Source: an uncultured Paenibacillaceae bacterium
GTDB taxonomy: Bacteria; Bacillota; Bacilli; Aneurinibacillales; Aneurinibacillaceae
Length of the DNA stretch: 64,000 nt
NCBI GenBank assembly: GCA_946478845.1
Contig: CAMLDI010000001.1
Span: 171,664-235,663, forward strand
Reading direction: 5' to 3'
In this document: piece after piece, positions 54,458 through 64,000 of the stretch
Layout: each line of letters opens with the position of its first letter
Position numbering within the stretch: position 1 is the stretch's first letter
Made by a program: the position numbers and the translations under genes
Notes under the pieces: model-generated
What the model was told of the DNA's origin: nothing
Database searches by the model: none
What the model saw: only the letters and a program-made list of their open reading frames with translations

Positions 54458-54751
54458 ATGTTAACAGGTAAACAAAAAAGATATCTTCGTTCTCTTGCTC
54501 ACCATTTACAGCCCATTTTTCAAGTAGGCAAAGGTGGCGTTAATGAAAATCTCATTCGTCAGGTGGATGAAACATTAGAAGTAAGGGAATTGATTAAAAT
54601 TTCTATACTCAATAATTGTGAGGATGACAAAGACGAAGTGGCAAAAGAAATTGCTGGTGGTGCCGGGGCAGAATTGGTGCAAATTATCGGGAAGACCATC
54701 GTTTTATATAAAGAATCGAAAGAAAAGAAAACCATTGAGTTACCAAAGTAA
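54458..54751 (+). CDS. yhbY: YhbY-family (CRM domain) RNA-binding protein
   Basis: 97 residues, a single CRM domain. LTGKQKRYLRSLAHHL at the start and GKGGVNE (GxxG loop) are the RNA-binding features; ELIKISILNN follows. Associates with pre-50S particles in studied bacteria. Short gap after aroE. The end overlaps the presumed nadD start by 17 bases. Confidence 0.92.
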   Translation: MLTGKQKRYLRSLAHHLQPIFQVGKGGVNENLIRQVDETLEVRELIKISILNNCEDDKDEVAKEIAGGAGAELVQIIGKTIVLYKESKEKKTIELPK

Positions 54752-55331
54752 TAAGAAAAAAATAGGAATTCTAGGTGGCACCTTTGATCCTGTACATCAG
54801 GTTCATTTAATGGTAGGAGAATTAGCCAGAGATGCGTTGCAACTGGATGAAATCTGGTTTCTCCCTGCCTATATTCCTCCCCATAAGCAAAACCGGGCCA
54901 TTTCAGAACCCCAACATCGTATCAATATGTTGGAAGCAGCGATTGTCGAAAATCCTAATTTTAAAGTTTCCAGTATGGAGATGGAACGCGGGGTAGAAGG
55001 TAGGCCATCATATACATACAATACGATGATTGAATTTAAAAAAGCCTATCCTTTTCATGAGTTTTATTTTATTATTGGCGGGGATATGGTGGAATATTTG
55101 CCCAAATGGCATAAAATTAATGAATTAACTTCCATGATTCATTTTGTAGCTCTTGCCAGACCAGGCTATACCCTGGCAACGCCTTATCCTGTTATTGTGG
55201 TTGAAATGCCTCAGTTAGACCTTTCATCCAGTATAATACGGGAAAGGGTTGCCAGTGGACAAACCATTCGTTATTTAGTGCCTGAAGGGGTTAGACTATA
55301 TATTAAGGAGAATCATCTGTATGAATCATGA
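54735..55331 (+). CDS. nadD: Nicotinate-nucleotide adenylyltransferase
   Basis: Joins nicotinate mononucleotide and ATP to deamido-NAD. About 199 residues: GGTFDPVHQVH holds the (T/H)xGH-like nucleotidyl transfer motif, with HxxV rather than HxGH in VHQVHLM, and the SSxxR motif (LSSSIIRERV) near the end. There is no ATG at the expected place; TTG 54735, overlapping yhbY, is the only suitable start before the conserved GILGGTF and has a weak AAAGAAAAG site. Overlaps yqeK by 11 bases. Confidence 0.88.
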   Translation: MSYQSNKKKIGILGGTFDPVHQVHLMVGELARDALQLDEIWFLPAYIPPHKQNRAISEPQHRINMLEAAIVENPNFKVSSMEMERGVEGRPSYTYNTMIEFKKAYPFHEFYFIIGGDMVEYLPKWHKINELTSMIHFVALARPGYTLATPYPVIVVEMPQLDLSSSIIRERVASGQTIRYLVPEGVRLYIKENHLYES

Positions 55332-55926
55332 ACAATATTGTCAGCGGTTAATCGAGTCTGTCACGAAGCAAATGGATGAACGCCGTTTGCAACATACCCT
55401 TGGGGTGGCTCGTACAGCTAAAGAAATAGCGAGAATATTTGGCGCTGATGTACAAAAAGCGGAAATTGCGGCTATTCTTCATGATTATTGCAAGCAATGG
55501 CCAGAAAAGAAAATAAGACAGGTCATTGAAACTATGTCCCAGAATTCCCCTGATCTATTACAATATAGTAAGGAAATCTGGCATGCTCCTGCCAGTGCAG
55601 AAATTGTTCGCCAGGAATTAGGGATTGAAGATGAAGAAATTTTAAATGCAATTCGCTATCATACCACTGGACGAGTGGACATGTCTCTATTGGAGAAAGT
55701 GGTTTGTTTAGCAGATTATATTGAACCTGGGAGGAAGTATTCAGGTTTAAATGAAATAAGGCGCCAGGTGGTGTACGGCATCGATCATGCTCTGATTGCA
55801 GCCTTTGGGAACACCATATCTTTTTTGGCCCAGCGAAAACAAAAAATTTACCCTTTAACTTTTTTAACCTATAACAATTTAGTTGGAAAACTGGAAAAAA
55901 TGGAGGGATTACACAAGAATGACTGA
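55321..55926 (+). CDS. yqeK: YqeK HD-domain diadenosine tetraphosphatase
   Basis: 201 residues, an HD-family hydrolase that in studied Firmicutes cleaves Ap4A symmetrically. Metal ligands: His in RRLQHTLGVA, HD in AAILHDYCKQWP, His in WHAPASA and YHTTGR, Asp in ADYIEPGR. AAGGAG lies upstream of ATG 55321, inside the end of nadD. Overlaps rsfS by 8 bases. Confidence 0.92.
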   Translation: MNHEQYCQRLIESVTKQMDERRLQHTLGVARTAKEIARIFGADVQKAEIAAILHDYCKQWPEKKIRQVIETMSQNSPDLLQYSKEIWHAPASAEIVRQELGIEDEEILNAIRYHTTGRVDMSLLEKVVCLADYIEPGRKYSGLNEIRRQVVYGIDHALIAAFGNTISFLAQRKQKIYPLTFLTYNNLVGKLEKMEGLHKND

Positions 55927-56269
55927 ACAGGAAATTGCTCAATTGGCGGCTAAAGCAGCTGATGATAAAAAAGCCCATAATATTATGATTTTAGATATTC
56001 GTGGATTGTCTGTGATTGCTGACTTCTTTGTCATTTGCCATGGGAATTCAGAAACTCAGGTCCAGGCTATTGTGGATGGAATTAAAAAAGAAATGGATGA
56101 AAAAGGAGTTCCTGTTAAAGGAAGAGAAGGATATGCTGATGCTCGTTGGGTACTATTAGATTTGGGAGATGTAGTAATCCACGTATTCCATCGAGATGAA
56201 AGGGAATTTTATAACATTGAAAGATTGTGGAAAGATGCTCAAGTTACAGCAGTTAACGAGTTATCATAA
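55919..56269 (+). CDS. rsfS: Ribosomal silencing factor RsfS
   Basis: 116 residues (Iojap/DUF143 family). It binds L14 on the 50S subunit and blocks subunit joining when nutrients are low. VIADFFVICHGNSETQVQAI and VHVFHRDEREFYNIERLW are the family blocks. ATG 55919 has GGAGG (55902-55906) upstream; the longer frame lies in yqeK. Overlaps the next gene. Confidence 0.93.
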   Translation: MTEQEIAQLAAKAADDKKAHNIMILDIRGLSVIADFFVICHGNSETQVQAIVDGIKKEMDEKGVPVKGREGYADARWVLLDLGDVVIHVFHRDEREFYNIERLWKDAQVTAVNELS

Positions 56270-57014
56270 ATTAGCAGAGCTTTATGATTATCTCATGGAA
56301 GAGGCCCCTTATGAGGATTGGATGGTATTTATCCTCAAAACATGGAATAAATATGGGGTTCATCCGAAAAAAGTTGCGGATCTTGGATGTGGAACCGGAA
56401 CCTTTATTCGTTATTTGCTTGAACATGAGTTAGAAGTACATGGGGTTGATTTATCTCCAGGGATGCTTCAAGTTGCGCAAGAAAAATTACAGCGAAGCCA
56501 TCCAACGAAAAGAGTCCATCTTTCTTGCCAGGATATTTGCCACTTGACCTTAGACACACCCATGGATTGTATTATAAGTTTTTGCGACACATTAAATTAT
56601 ATTACAGAAGTGGAAGGAATTAAGGGTGTTTTTAATCAGGTGTATCATGCATTAAAACCCGGTGGATTGTTTATCTTCGATGTCCATACCCCATTTAAAA
56701 TAAAAGAGATTTTTGGAAATGAAGTTTTTATAGAAACAGATGAAAAAGTGTCCTATATTTGGGAATGTGAATATAGGGAAGAACGTGAAGAAGTGGTGCA
56801 TTCCCTCACCTTCTTTGTTCAAGCAGGAGAGGAGTTATATCAAAGATATGAGGAATGCCATCATCAAAGGGCTTACTCTTTGTCTGGTTTGCAATGTTGG
56901 TTAGAAGAAGCAGGTTTTATAAATATCTCTATTAGTGGGGATTTTACTTTTCAGCCAATTCACGCAGAAAGTGAAAGGGCTTTTTTCGTAGCTATGCGTC
57001 CCCCTTTACCTTGA
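56235..57014 (+). CDS. yqeM: YqeM class I SAM methyltransferase
   Basis: About 259 residues: N-terminal YHKLAELYDYLM as in YqeM homologues, SAM-binding VADLGCGTGTFIRYLLE, VDLSPGMLQVA, IISFCDTLNYI and LKPGGLFIFDVHTP. Target unknown. ATG 56235 lies inside rsfS with a GGAAAG element very close; a later ATG at 56295 would cut the conserved start. Last gene before the T-box. The leuS promoter overlaps its stop. Confidence 0.85.
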   Translation: MLKLQQLTSYHKLAELYDYLMEEAPYEDWMVFILKTWNKYGVHPKKVADLGCGTGTFIRYLLEHELEVHGVDLSPGMLQVAQEKLQRSHPTKRVHLSCQDICHLTLDTPMDCIISFCDTLNYITEVEGIKGVFNQVYHALKPGGLFIFDVHTPFKIKEIFGNEVFIETDEKVSYIWECEYREEREEVVHSLTFFVQAGEELYQRYEECHHQRAYSLSGLQCWLEEAGFINISISGDFTFQPIHAESERAFFVAMRPPLP

Positions 57015-57040
57015 CATTTTCATGAGCTGTTGCATATAAT
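57011..57040 (+). promoter_or_regulatory. Sigma-A promoter for leuS
   Basis: TTGACA (57011-57016), an 18-base spacer and TATAAT (57035-57040): consensus hexamers. The TGA stop of yqeM is inside the -35. Serves the T-box leader of leuS. Confidence 0.85.
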
Positions 57041-57073
57041 TTGAATTAAATTGAAAATACCATTGTTATGATG

Positions 57074-57317
57074 AGGAGTAGTAATTGTCACGAGTGTTCA
57101 GAGAGTTGACGGTTGGTGAAAGTTAACCACTTTAAGCAATGAACTCGCCTTTGAACTGGCCTGGCGTGTAATATACATACCTGTTGAGCCCGTTAACCGC
57201 GTTAAGGTTTTAAAGTGAACGATTTTTTTATTCATTAAATCGTTAACTAGGGTGGTACCGCGGGAGTGCAATTATGTCTCTCGTCCCTGGATTTTTCAGG
57301 GGCGAGAGGCTTTTTTA
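57074..57317 (+). promoter_or_regulatory. T-box riboswitch (leucine) upstream of leuS
   Basis: The conserved T-box AGGGTGGTACCGCG is at 57249-57262. Stem I follows AGAGAGTTG, with GAACTCGCC at 57141-57149; CTC (57144-57146) is the likely leucine specifier. It senses uncharged tRNA-Leu through the specifier and the TGG of the T-box antiterminator bulge; uncharged tRNA prevents termination. Confidence 0.93.
57276..57317 (+). terminator. T-box terminator before leuS
   Basis: CTCTCGTCCCTG pairs with CAGGGGCGAGAG (one G-T pair), then GCTTTTTT. Competes with the antiterminator that contains the T-box sequence. Confidence 0.92.
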
Positions 57318-57367
57318 ATGTTTATAATTACTGAAATGATAATGCTGAATTGGGAGGTTATAAACGA

Positions 57368-59824
57368 ATGAAATCTTACAATCCACATGAGATTGAAGCA
57401 AGATGGCAACAATATTGGGCTGATCATAATGTCCATTTAACCAATGAAGATGACACAAAGAAAAAATTTTACTGCCTGGAGCAGTTTCCATATCCATCTG
57501 GAAGACTTCATATGGGCCATATGCGGGTATATTCCATCGGCGATGTAATCGCTCGTTTTAAGCGGATGAAAGGATACCAGGTTCTTCATCCCATGGGTTG
57601 GGATGCTTTTGGCCTTCCTGCTGAAAATGCAGCCATTAAATTTGGCTCTCATCCTGCAAAATGGACGTATGAAAATATTGATTATATGAAGGGCCAACAA
57701 AAACAGTTAGGGGTAAGTTATGATTGGGAACGTGAAGTTGCTACCTGTAACCCTGATTACTATAAAATGACCCAATGGCTTTTTCAACTCTTCTATGAGA
57801 AAGGGCTGGCTTACCGCAAAACAGCAGCGGTAAACTGGTGCCCTGAATGTGCGACAGTACTTGCTAATGAACAGGTAGAAGATGGGAAATGCTGGCGTTG
57901 CGATTCCGAAGTTACAAAAAAAGAATTGGAACAATGGTTCTTTAAAATTACTGATTATGCAGAAAGATTGTTAAATGATTTAGATGGATTAGAAAAATGG
58001 CCTGAGAAAGTAAAGACCATGCAACGGAACTGGATTGGAAAAAGTGAAGGTGCAGAAATCACTTTTGATATTCCGGAAATTGGTGAGAAAATGACTGTAT
58101 TCACCACCCGTCCGGATACTTTATTTGGGGTTTCTTTTGTCGTTCTTGCGCCTGAACATCCACTTGTTCTTCAACTTATTAAAGGAAAAGAAACAGAACA
58201 AGATGTACTTGATTTTATAGAGCGAATGAAGAAAGAGTCTGAAATTACCCGGACTTCTGCTGATGCACCGAAAGAAGGCCTCTTTACCGGTGCTTATGCC
58301 CAGCATCCTTTAACAGGAAAACAGGTGCCAATCTGGATTGCCAATTATGTATTAATGGATTATGGCACAGGTGCTGTAATGGCTGTACCTGCTCATGATA
58401 CACGGGATTTTGCTTTTGCCCAACAATATAATTTGCCAATTCAGGTAGTTATTCAACCTGAAGGGGAAACCCTCGATGGAGAAGGATTGACAGATGCATA
58501 TACTGGAGATGGCCTTTTAGTGAATTCCGGTGAGTTCAATGGGATTCCAAACCGTGAAGGGATCAGTAAAATTGCTGATTATTTACATGAAAATGGAATT
58601 GGAGGAAAAACTGTTTCATATCGCCTTCGTGATTGGCTGGTTTCCCGTCAACGCTATTGGGGTTGTCCAATTCCTATGGTTTATTGTTCTACTTGTGGCA
58701 CTGTACCAGTTCCAAAAGAACAATTGCCAGTCCTTCTTCCAGAAAATGTAGTGTTCAATGGTAAGGATAATCCTTTAACAACCAATGAAGAATTTATTCA
58801 TACCACATGTCCTAAGTGTGGTGGCCATGCCCGTCGGGAGACGGATACCATGGATACCTTTATTGATTCATCCTGGTATTATCTCCGTTATACGGATTCC
58901 AAAAATGATGAAATTCCATTTGCTGCTGACAAAGCCAACAAATGGTTACCCGTTGACGAATATATTGGCGGGATTGAACATGCTATTCTTCATCTTCTGT
59001 ATTCACGTTTCTTTACGAAAGTGCTTTATGATGCAGGGATGGTTAATTTTACAGAACCTTTCAATAGCCTGTTGACCCAGGGGATGGTTCTCAAAGACGG
59101 TTCCAAAATGTCTAAATCCAAAGGAAATGTTGTGAGCCCTGATGAAATTATTGAAAAATATGGGGCTGATACCGGGCGTGTGTTTATTTTATTTGCTGCA
59201 CCACCAGATAGAGATTTGGAATGGAGTGACAGTGGGGTAGAAGGAAGCTTCCGTTTCTTAAACAGGGTATGGCGTATGGTTGATAATAATAGTGAGTTAG
59301 TGCAACAAAAATTAGATGTAAACTTGACTGACGATGCAGCCAAAGAATTGAATCGTACCCTCCATGCAACCATTAAAAAGGTAACGGAAGATATTGATCA
59401 AAGGAACCAATTTAATACCGCAATTAGTTCCATTATGGAGTTAGTAAATAAAATTTATAGCTATCCAGAGCAATCTGACCGTGGTATTTATGCCAAAGCC
59501 ATTGAGACTGTCATCGTTCTTCTTGCCCCATTTACACCTCATATGACAGAAGAAATGTGGCGTATCATTGGAAATGAAGACAGTGTCCATCAACAAAGTT
59601 GGCCTTCATATGATGAAAGTGCCCTTGTTTTGGATCAAATTGAAATTGTATTGCAAATCAATGGCAAAGTGAGAGAGAAATTAGTCATTCCGGCACAAAT
59701 GACTAAAGGCCAAATGGAAGCCCTGGCTATTGAAAATGATAAAGTTAAAAATTTAATTGCAGGTAAGACGATTCGTAAAGTCATTGCTGTACCAGGCAAA
59801 CTGGTAAATATTGTTGTTGGGTAA
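57368..59824 (+). CDS. leuS: Leucyl-tRNA synthetase
   Basis: Class Ia synthetase charging tRNA-Leu, 818 residues. HMGHMR (HIGH motif) lies near residue 51; the CP1 editing domain has the TTRPDTLFG and [15 protein letters not shown] motifs; the zinc-like cysteines of YCSTCGTV and TCPKCGG are present; KMSKSKGN gives the KMSKS loop. C-terminal anticodon-binding and tRNA domains are complete. ATG 57368 follows GGGAGGT; the frame's earlier TTG is not used. Controlled by the T-box. Confidence 0.96.
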   Translation: MKSYNPHEIEARWQQYWADHNVHLTNEDDTKKKFYCLEQFPYPSGRLHMGHMRVYSIGDVIARFKRMKGYQVLHPMGWDAFGLPAENAAIKFGSHPAKWTYENIDYMKGQQKQLGVSYDWEREVATCNPDYYKMTQWLFQLFYEKGLAYRKTAAVNWCPECATVLANEQVEDGKCWRCDSEVTKKELEQWFFKITDYAERLLNDLDGLEKWPEKVKTMQRNWIGKSEGAEITFDIPEIGEKMTVFTTRPDTLFGVSFVVLAPEHPLVLQLIKGKETEQDVLDFIERMKKESEITRTSADAPKEGLFTGAYAQHPLTGKQVPIWIANYVLMDYGTGAVMAVPAHDTRDFAFAQQYNLPIQVVIQPEGETLDGEGLTDAYTGDGLLVNSGEFNGIPNREGISKIADYLHENGIGGKTVSYRLRDWLVSRQRYWGCPIPMVYCSTCGTVPVPKEQLPVLLPENVVFNGKDNPLTTNEEFIHTTCPKCGGHARRETDTMDTFIDSSWYYLRYTDSKNDEIPFAADKANKWLPVDEYIGGIEHAILHLLYSRFFTKVLYDAGMVNFTEPFNSLLTQGMVLKDGSKMSKSKGNVVSPDEIIEKYGADTGRVFILFAAPPDRDLEWSDSGVEGSFRFLNRVWRMVDNNSELVQQKLDVNLTDDAAKELNRTLHATIKKVTEDIDQRNQFNTAISSIMELVNKIYSYPEQSDRGIYAKAIETVIVLLAPFTPHMTEEMWRIIGNEDSVHQQSWPSYDESALVLDQIEIVLQINGKVREKLVIPAQMTKGQMEALAIENDKVKNLIAGKTIRKVIAVPGKLVNIVVG

Positions 59825-59832
59825 ACCGAAAG

Positions 59833-59872
59833 AAAACCCCTATCACCGCTTTTCAGTGATAGGGGTTTTTTT
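59833..59872. terminator. Bidirectional terminator between leuS and comER
   Basis: AAAACCCCTATCAC pairs with GTGATAGGGGTTTT and ends in T7; the comER stop (59853-59855) is in the loop. Confidence 0.9.
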
Positions 59873-60692
59873 GATCCTGAAAGGATTCTTCTACTTCTAA
59901 TAAATCTTGCCGGAATTTTTCCTGGGTAGCGCGAATTGTATCCATGAACACTGTATCTGTTTCTTTGTCAATTACATTTAAGCCGATGCCTGTAATACCT
60001 CCGGGCACGCATACTTTGGCTTGTAGTTCTGAAAGGGTATAGCCCCCTTCTTCAAGAAGACGGCCAAGGCCTATAATCATCGAAGTCATCATTTTCGTCG
60101 CATCATCTTCTGAAATAGGGGTTTCTACAATAGCTGAATCGATAAACCGTTGCATTAGAAAACTGAAAAATGCAGGGCCACAGCTTACCATATCCGAGGA
60201 AATACGGGTAATAGATTCATCAATTTCTATAGGGGTACTGATTGTTGACATCAGATCGATTAAATATTTTTTATCCTCTTGCGATAATCGGGAACCAAAA
60301 GAAAGCAGAGTTACCCCTTGTAGAACGGCATTTGTAATGCTGGGAATAATACGGGCTGTTTTATGGGCAGGAAGGATTCGATCAAGCAATTCAGGACCAA
60401 CAGGGCTCGTAATGGAAATAATCAATTTATCACGGGTTAAGTCTTGTCGAATATAATCAATGACTCCTTTATAATCTTTGGGTTTAACGCATAAGAAAAG
60501 AACCCTGGATTCTCGGGCTACATCACGACAAGTACCTGTTTTTAAATCAGGATATTTCGATTGAAGATTATTTAATTTTTCCATGGTACGATTTGTTGCA
60601 AGAATGGTTGAGGGTGATAAGACACCGGATTTTATGAAGGATTCAATCAAAATGGTCCCCATGTTTCCAGTTCCAATAAATCCAATGTGCAT
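59853..60692 (-). CDS. comER: ComER, pyrroline-5-carboxylate reductase-like protein
   Basis: 279 residues. IGFIGTGNMGTILIESF is the NADP-binding loop, LFLCVKPKDY and ITSPVGPELL follow, and the C-terminal dimer helix has VCVPGGITGIGLNVI. Homologous to ProC but in Bacilli ComER is linked to sporulation and biofilm timing rather than proline synthesis. Transcribed opposite to comEA, as in B. subtilis. Presence of TGIGL instead of the ProC TxxxL threonine region suggests it is not a normal ProC. Confidence 0.88.
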   Translation of the reverse strand: MHIGFIGTGNMGTILIESFIKSGVLSPSTILATNRTMEKLNNLQSKYPDLKTGTCRDVARESRVLFLCVKPKDYKGVIDYIRQDLTRDKLIISITSPVGPELLDRILPAHKTARIIPSITNAVLQGVTLLSFGSRLSQEDKKYLIDLMSTISTPIEIDESITRISSDMVSCGPAFFSFLMQRFIDSAIVETPISEDDATKMMTSMIIGLGRLLEEGGYTLSELQAKVCVPGGITGIGLNVIDKETDTVFMDTIRATQEKFRQDLLEVEESFQDQKNPYH

Positions 60693-60800
60693 CTGAATTC
60701 CCCCCGATTATCTTTACTATCCTCATTCATATTCATTAAGAAGGGAATTCAGTACACTTTTTTAGATATTTATGGTAACATATATGTAATAAATTGGTAA

Positions 60801-61058
60801 TTAAATCGTTTTATTACAAAATTCCTGGATCATTTCCTTTGTTACATATGTTCTGTTTGGTAAATGATGTTCCTTAGCATAACGGTTTAGTTTTTCTGTA
60901 ACCAGGTTAATTTCCTCTATTTGAAAGGACTCCCCTTTTTGGCATTTTTCAATCGCTTGTTCAATATAAAATTCCCTTTGGGCATCTAATTTTTTGTATC
61001 CCAGTATTCGTTCAGCTTGTTTGGAAGAATGGGCGGAAATTTCGTGGTGAACACTCAT
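60801..61058 (-). CDS. YpbS-like (DUF2533) small protein
   Basis: 85 residues, mostly helical and charged: VHHEISAHSSKQAERILGY then QREFYIEQAIEKC and TEKLNRYAKEHHLP. This resembles the DUF2533/YpbS family, made during sporulation in B. subtilis; the match is from memory and unproven. AGGAGGTTTTAAA precedes the ATG. Between comER and comEA, opposite to comEA. Function unknown. Confidence 0.65.
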   Translation of the reverse strand: MSVHHEISAHSSKQAERILGYKKLDAQREFYIEQAIEKCQKGESFQIEEINLVTEKLNRYAKEHHLPNRTYVTKEMIQEFCNKTI

Positions 61059-61157
61059 TTTAAAACCTCCTGTTCCGGTTGAAATACTTTATAAAATGGT
61101 AAACCATATTGAGAATTATAGTGAAAAAAAAGAGAATTAACAAGGAGTTGTGTATAT

Positions 61158-61745
61158 ATGTGGCAAGTGGGATGGGAATGGATTAGGGAAAGAAAAAAAT
61201 GGGTAGTACTTATTGCACTCCTTCTTATTGCTGGATTAGGTTTTGTTTTTTATCCTAAAGAATCAACAGAGGATTCGTTTCAGCCAATCTCGGAAAAACC
61301 ACAGCAAGGGGAAGGAATGGAAAAGACAGAATCCACAAAAGACATTGTAATTGATTTAAAGGGAGCGGTTAAAAATCCAGGTATATACCATTTGCCTCAG
61401 GGTTCTCGATTATATGAAGCCATTGAGATGGCCGGAGGATACGGCAAGGAAGCAGACTTAAAACAGGTCAATGGCGCTCAATTGCTTTCTGATGGGGAAG
61501 GAATTTATATTCCTGCAATAGGAGAAGAGGAGAGTGTGTCTTCAAGCCAAAAGGGAAAGGTGAATTTAAACAGGGCAACTGAAGAAGAATTGCAAACCCT
61601 TCCTGGAATTGGCCCTTCCCGAGCAAAAGCAATTATTCAATACCGAGAAGAACACGGGGGATTTAAAAGTGTTGATGAATTGAAGAATATATCAGGGATT
61701 GGCGAGAAGACCTTTGAAAAACTTAAACCAGAAATTATTGTATAA
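61158..61745 (+). CDS. comEA: ComEA, DNA receptor of the competence system
   Basis: 195 residues: one N-terminal membrane helix (about 15-32), a flexible Glu/Gln linker, an SLBB domain (about 65-115, VIDLKGAVKNPGIYHL) and a C-terminal helix-hairpin-helix pair (LPGIGPSRAKAIIQYR, ISGIGEKTFEKLKP) binding duplex DNA outside the cell. ATG 61158 follows CAAGGAG. The usual next gene comEB is displaced by a metY unit. ComEC would lie beyond the window. Confidence 0.94.
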   Translation: MWQVGWEWIRERKKWVVLIALLLIAGLGFVFYPKESTEDSFQPISEKPQQGEGMEKTESTKDIVIDLKGAVKNPGIYHLPQGSRLYEAIEMAGGYGKEADLKQVNGAQLLSDGEGIYIPAIGEEESVSSSQKGKVNLNRATEEELQTLPGIGPSRAKAIIQYREEHGGFKSVDELKNISGIGEKTFEKLKPEIIV

Positions 61746-61761
61746 TCATATTCAAAACTAG

Positions 61762-61790
61762 TTGACAGGTAGGAATAATAGGTATATAAT
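61762..61790 (+). promoter_or_regulatory. Consensus sigma-A promoter for metY
   Basis: TTGACA (61762-61767), 17 bases, TATAAT (61785-61790). Starts transcription about 34 bases before the SAM aptamer, 17 bases past the comEA stop. Confidence 0.88.
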
Positions 61791-61830
61791 TCATTTAGCA
61801 ACGTAATCAAAAACAAGTAAATAGTAGAAA

Positions 61831-61932
61831 CTCTTATCAAGAGCGGTGGAGGGACTGGCCCTGTGAAACCCGGCAACCGGCAGGAACTGCAAGGTGCTAA
61901 ATCCAGCAAAGCAATGCTTTGAAAGATGAGAG
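61831..61932 (+). promoter_or_regulatory. SAM-I (S-box) riboswitch upstream of metY
   Basis: P1 is CTCTTATC (61831-61838) with GATGAGAG (61925-61932). The core GAGGGACTGGCCC, GAAACCCGGCAACC and GGTGCTAAATCCAGC is intact. A shorter P3/P4 region than the metI aptamer. Represses metY when SAM is high. Confidence 0.96.
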
Positions 61933-61953
61933 CGATGACTTCATAGTTCATCC

Positions 61954-63324
<1,371 letters not shown>

Positions 63325-63341
63325 TCTAACGAGAAATTTGA

Positions 63342-63379
63342 TGAAGGATGTCTGAAAAAACAGGCATCCTTTTTTTATT
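63342..63379 (+). terminator. Rho-independent terminator after metY
   Basis: AAGGATGTCTG pairs with CAGGCATCCTT (one G-T pair) over A6 and ends in T7. It isolates metY from comEB. Confidence 0.87.
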
Positions 63380-63427
63380 AGCATGATATACTTAATCTTA
63401 AACCGTTATGAAGGGGGGAGTATTTAT

Positions 63428-63934
63428 TTGTTAAGTAACAGGAAAACTTGGGATGAATATTTTATGGATTTAGCTTATATGGCTTCCACCAGGGCCACAT
63501 GCCCTAGACGCCATGTAGGAGCAATATTAACAAAAAACAATAAAGTACTTGGTACAGCTTATAATGGCAGCCCCAGTGGAACGGTTTCTTGCCTGGATAT
63601 AGGGTGTTTGTTGCAAGATTATTATGAACAGGATGAAAAGGGAAATCCAGTTCTTAAAAAGAAATGTATTCGTACGATTCATGCAGAACAAAATTTATTG
63701 CTATTTACGGATCAAGTTGATCGGGACAGGGCAACCCTTTATGTAACGGATCAACCCTGTTGGACCTGTGCTAATTTAATTGCGAATAGTGGAATTATGG
63801 AGGTTGTCTATCACAGGGATTATAAAAAGGATTATGAAAAAGTTACCAATTTATTTAAACAAAAAGATATCGGATTTCGCAGGTTAGAAACATATACACC
63901 ACCTCCCGGAATAAACATAGAAGTAGTCGATTAA
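63428..63934 (+). CDS. comEB: ComEB, deoxycytidylate deaminase family
   Basis: dCMP deaminase homologue, 168 residues. Zinc ligands: His in TIHAEQN with catalytic Glu, and two Cys in PCWTC. A second zinc-like set (CPRRH, CLDIGC) matches the family. Needed for localisation of ComGA in B. subtilis more than for deamination. TTG 63428 has AAGGGGGGAG (63411-63420) at 8 bases; the earlier ATG 63383 has no site. comEC is not in the remaining 66 bases. Confidence 0.9.
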   Translation: MLSNRKTWDEYFMDLAYMASTRATCPRRHVGAILTKNNKVLGTAYNGSPSGTVSCLDIGCLLQDYYEQDEKGNPVLKKKCIRTIHAEQNLLLFTDQVDRDRATLYVTDQPCWTCANLIANSGIMEVVYHRDYKKDYEKVTNLFKQKDIGFRRLETYTPPPGINIEVVD

Positions 63935-64000
63935 TATTTTATTGCAGACGGGTATGGAATTTCCAAAATGGGTAAAGATGTAGTAGCAAGAGGATATTTT
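63935..64000. other. Terminal segment without an assignable gene
   Basis: Sixty-six bases follow comEB. An open frame starts at ATG 63968 but has no good ribosome binding site and is cut by the window edge; I assign nothing. Confidence 0.3.

Noticed and set aside
59853..60692. Proline-synthesis ProC
   Set aside because: Position beside comEA and sequence details fit ComER better.
63955..64000. Start of comEC at the right edge
   Set aside because: ATG 63955 meets a stop after nine codons, and ATG 63968 has no ribosome binding site.

Overview
The window comes from a low-GC, endospore-forming Gram-positive bacterium of the Bacillales. The main evidence is an uninterrupted sigma-K gene, the conserved block yqeG-yqeH-aroE-yhbY-nadD-yqeK-rsfS-yqeM followed by leuS, comER, comEA and comEB, T-box and S-box leaders, strong AGGAGG-type ribosome binding sites with frequent TTG/GTG starts, and several sporulation-associated families (YjcA/DUF1360, YqhV, ComB, YpbS-like). 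No genus is claimed. I see no rRNA, tRNA, CRISPR array or complete insertion sequence.

Layout. 1-2660: 3' end of a penicillin-binding transpeptidase gene, a PAP2 phosphatase and an unknown coiled-coil protein. 2722-7454: a dctS-dctR-dctP-dctB-like set for sensing and importing C4-dicarboxylates; aspA (39.2 kb) would interconvert aspartate and fumarate. 7504-10530: a JAMM-domain protein, a protein with an internal duplication and a divergent cysteine-rich beta protein, none with an assigned role. 10669-26739: a large surface-glycan region with gmd, a GT4 transferase, four GT61 transferases in tandem (two with DUF4214-like N-terminal modules), a methyltransferase carrying the same modules, manC, manA, a GT8 transferase, an opposing rfbF-rfbG-reductase operon, a second methyltransferase and a second GT4 transferase. 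26750-31000: small sporulation-type proteins, hemQ, an nfeD/SPFH pair and sigK. 31059-36492: a decayed SorC-type regulator, CBO0543-family membrane proteins with an adjacent 47-residue membrane protein, an LtaS-like enzyme and small unknowns.

36545-39031: a metI-metC operon under a SAM-I riboswitch. 39198-44142: aspA, then hemE-hemH-hemY on the minus strand; with hemQ this implies the coproporphyrin-dependent haem route. 44261-51685: a VanY-like lipoprotein, a DUF441 protein, comB, yqhV, a LysM-M14 peptidase, a YkvI-like transporter with a damaged-looking start, a lone lpdA and an FAH-family hydrolase. 51935-63934: the conserved ribosome-biogenesis, NAD and competence block, with a T-box before leuS and, unusually, a second SAM-I riboswitch plus metY between comEA and comEB.

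The best candidate for something undescribed is the 7.5-26.7 kb region. The transferases carry shared modules that look like a docking or assembly domain, two activated-sugar routes (GDP-mannose and CDP-glucose derived) feed it, and it adjoins a cysteine-rich structural protein. A spore- or cell-surface glycoconjugate system is my inference. Smaller oddities are a 52-bp dispersed repeat at two gene ends, a GCG where a start codon is expected, a decayed regulator junction, and small genes easily missed by gene callers.
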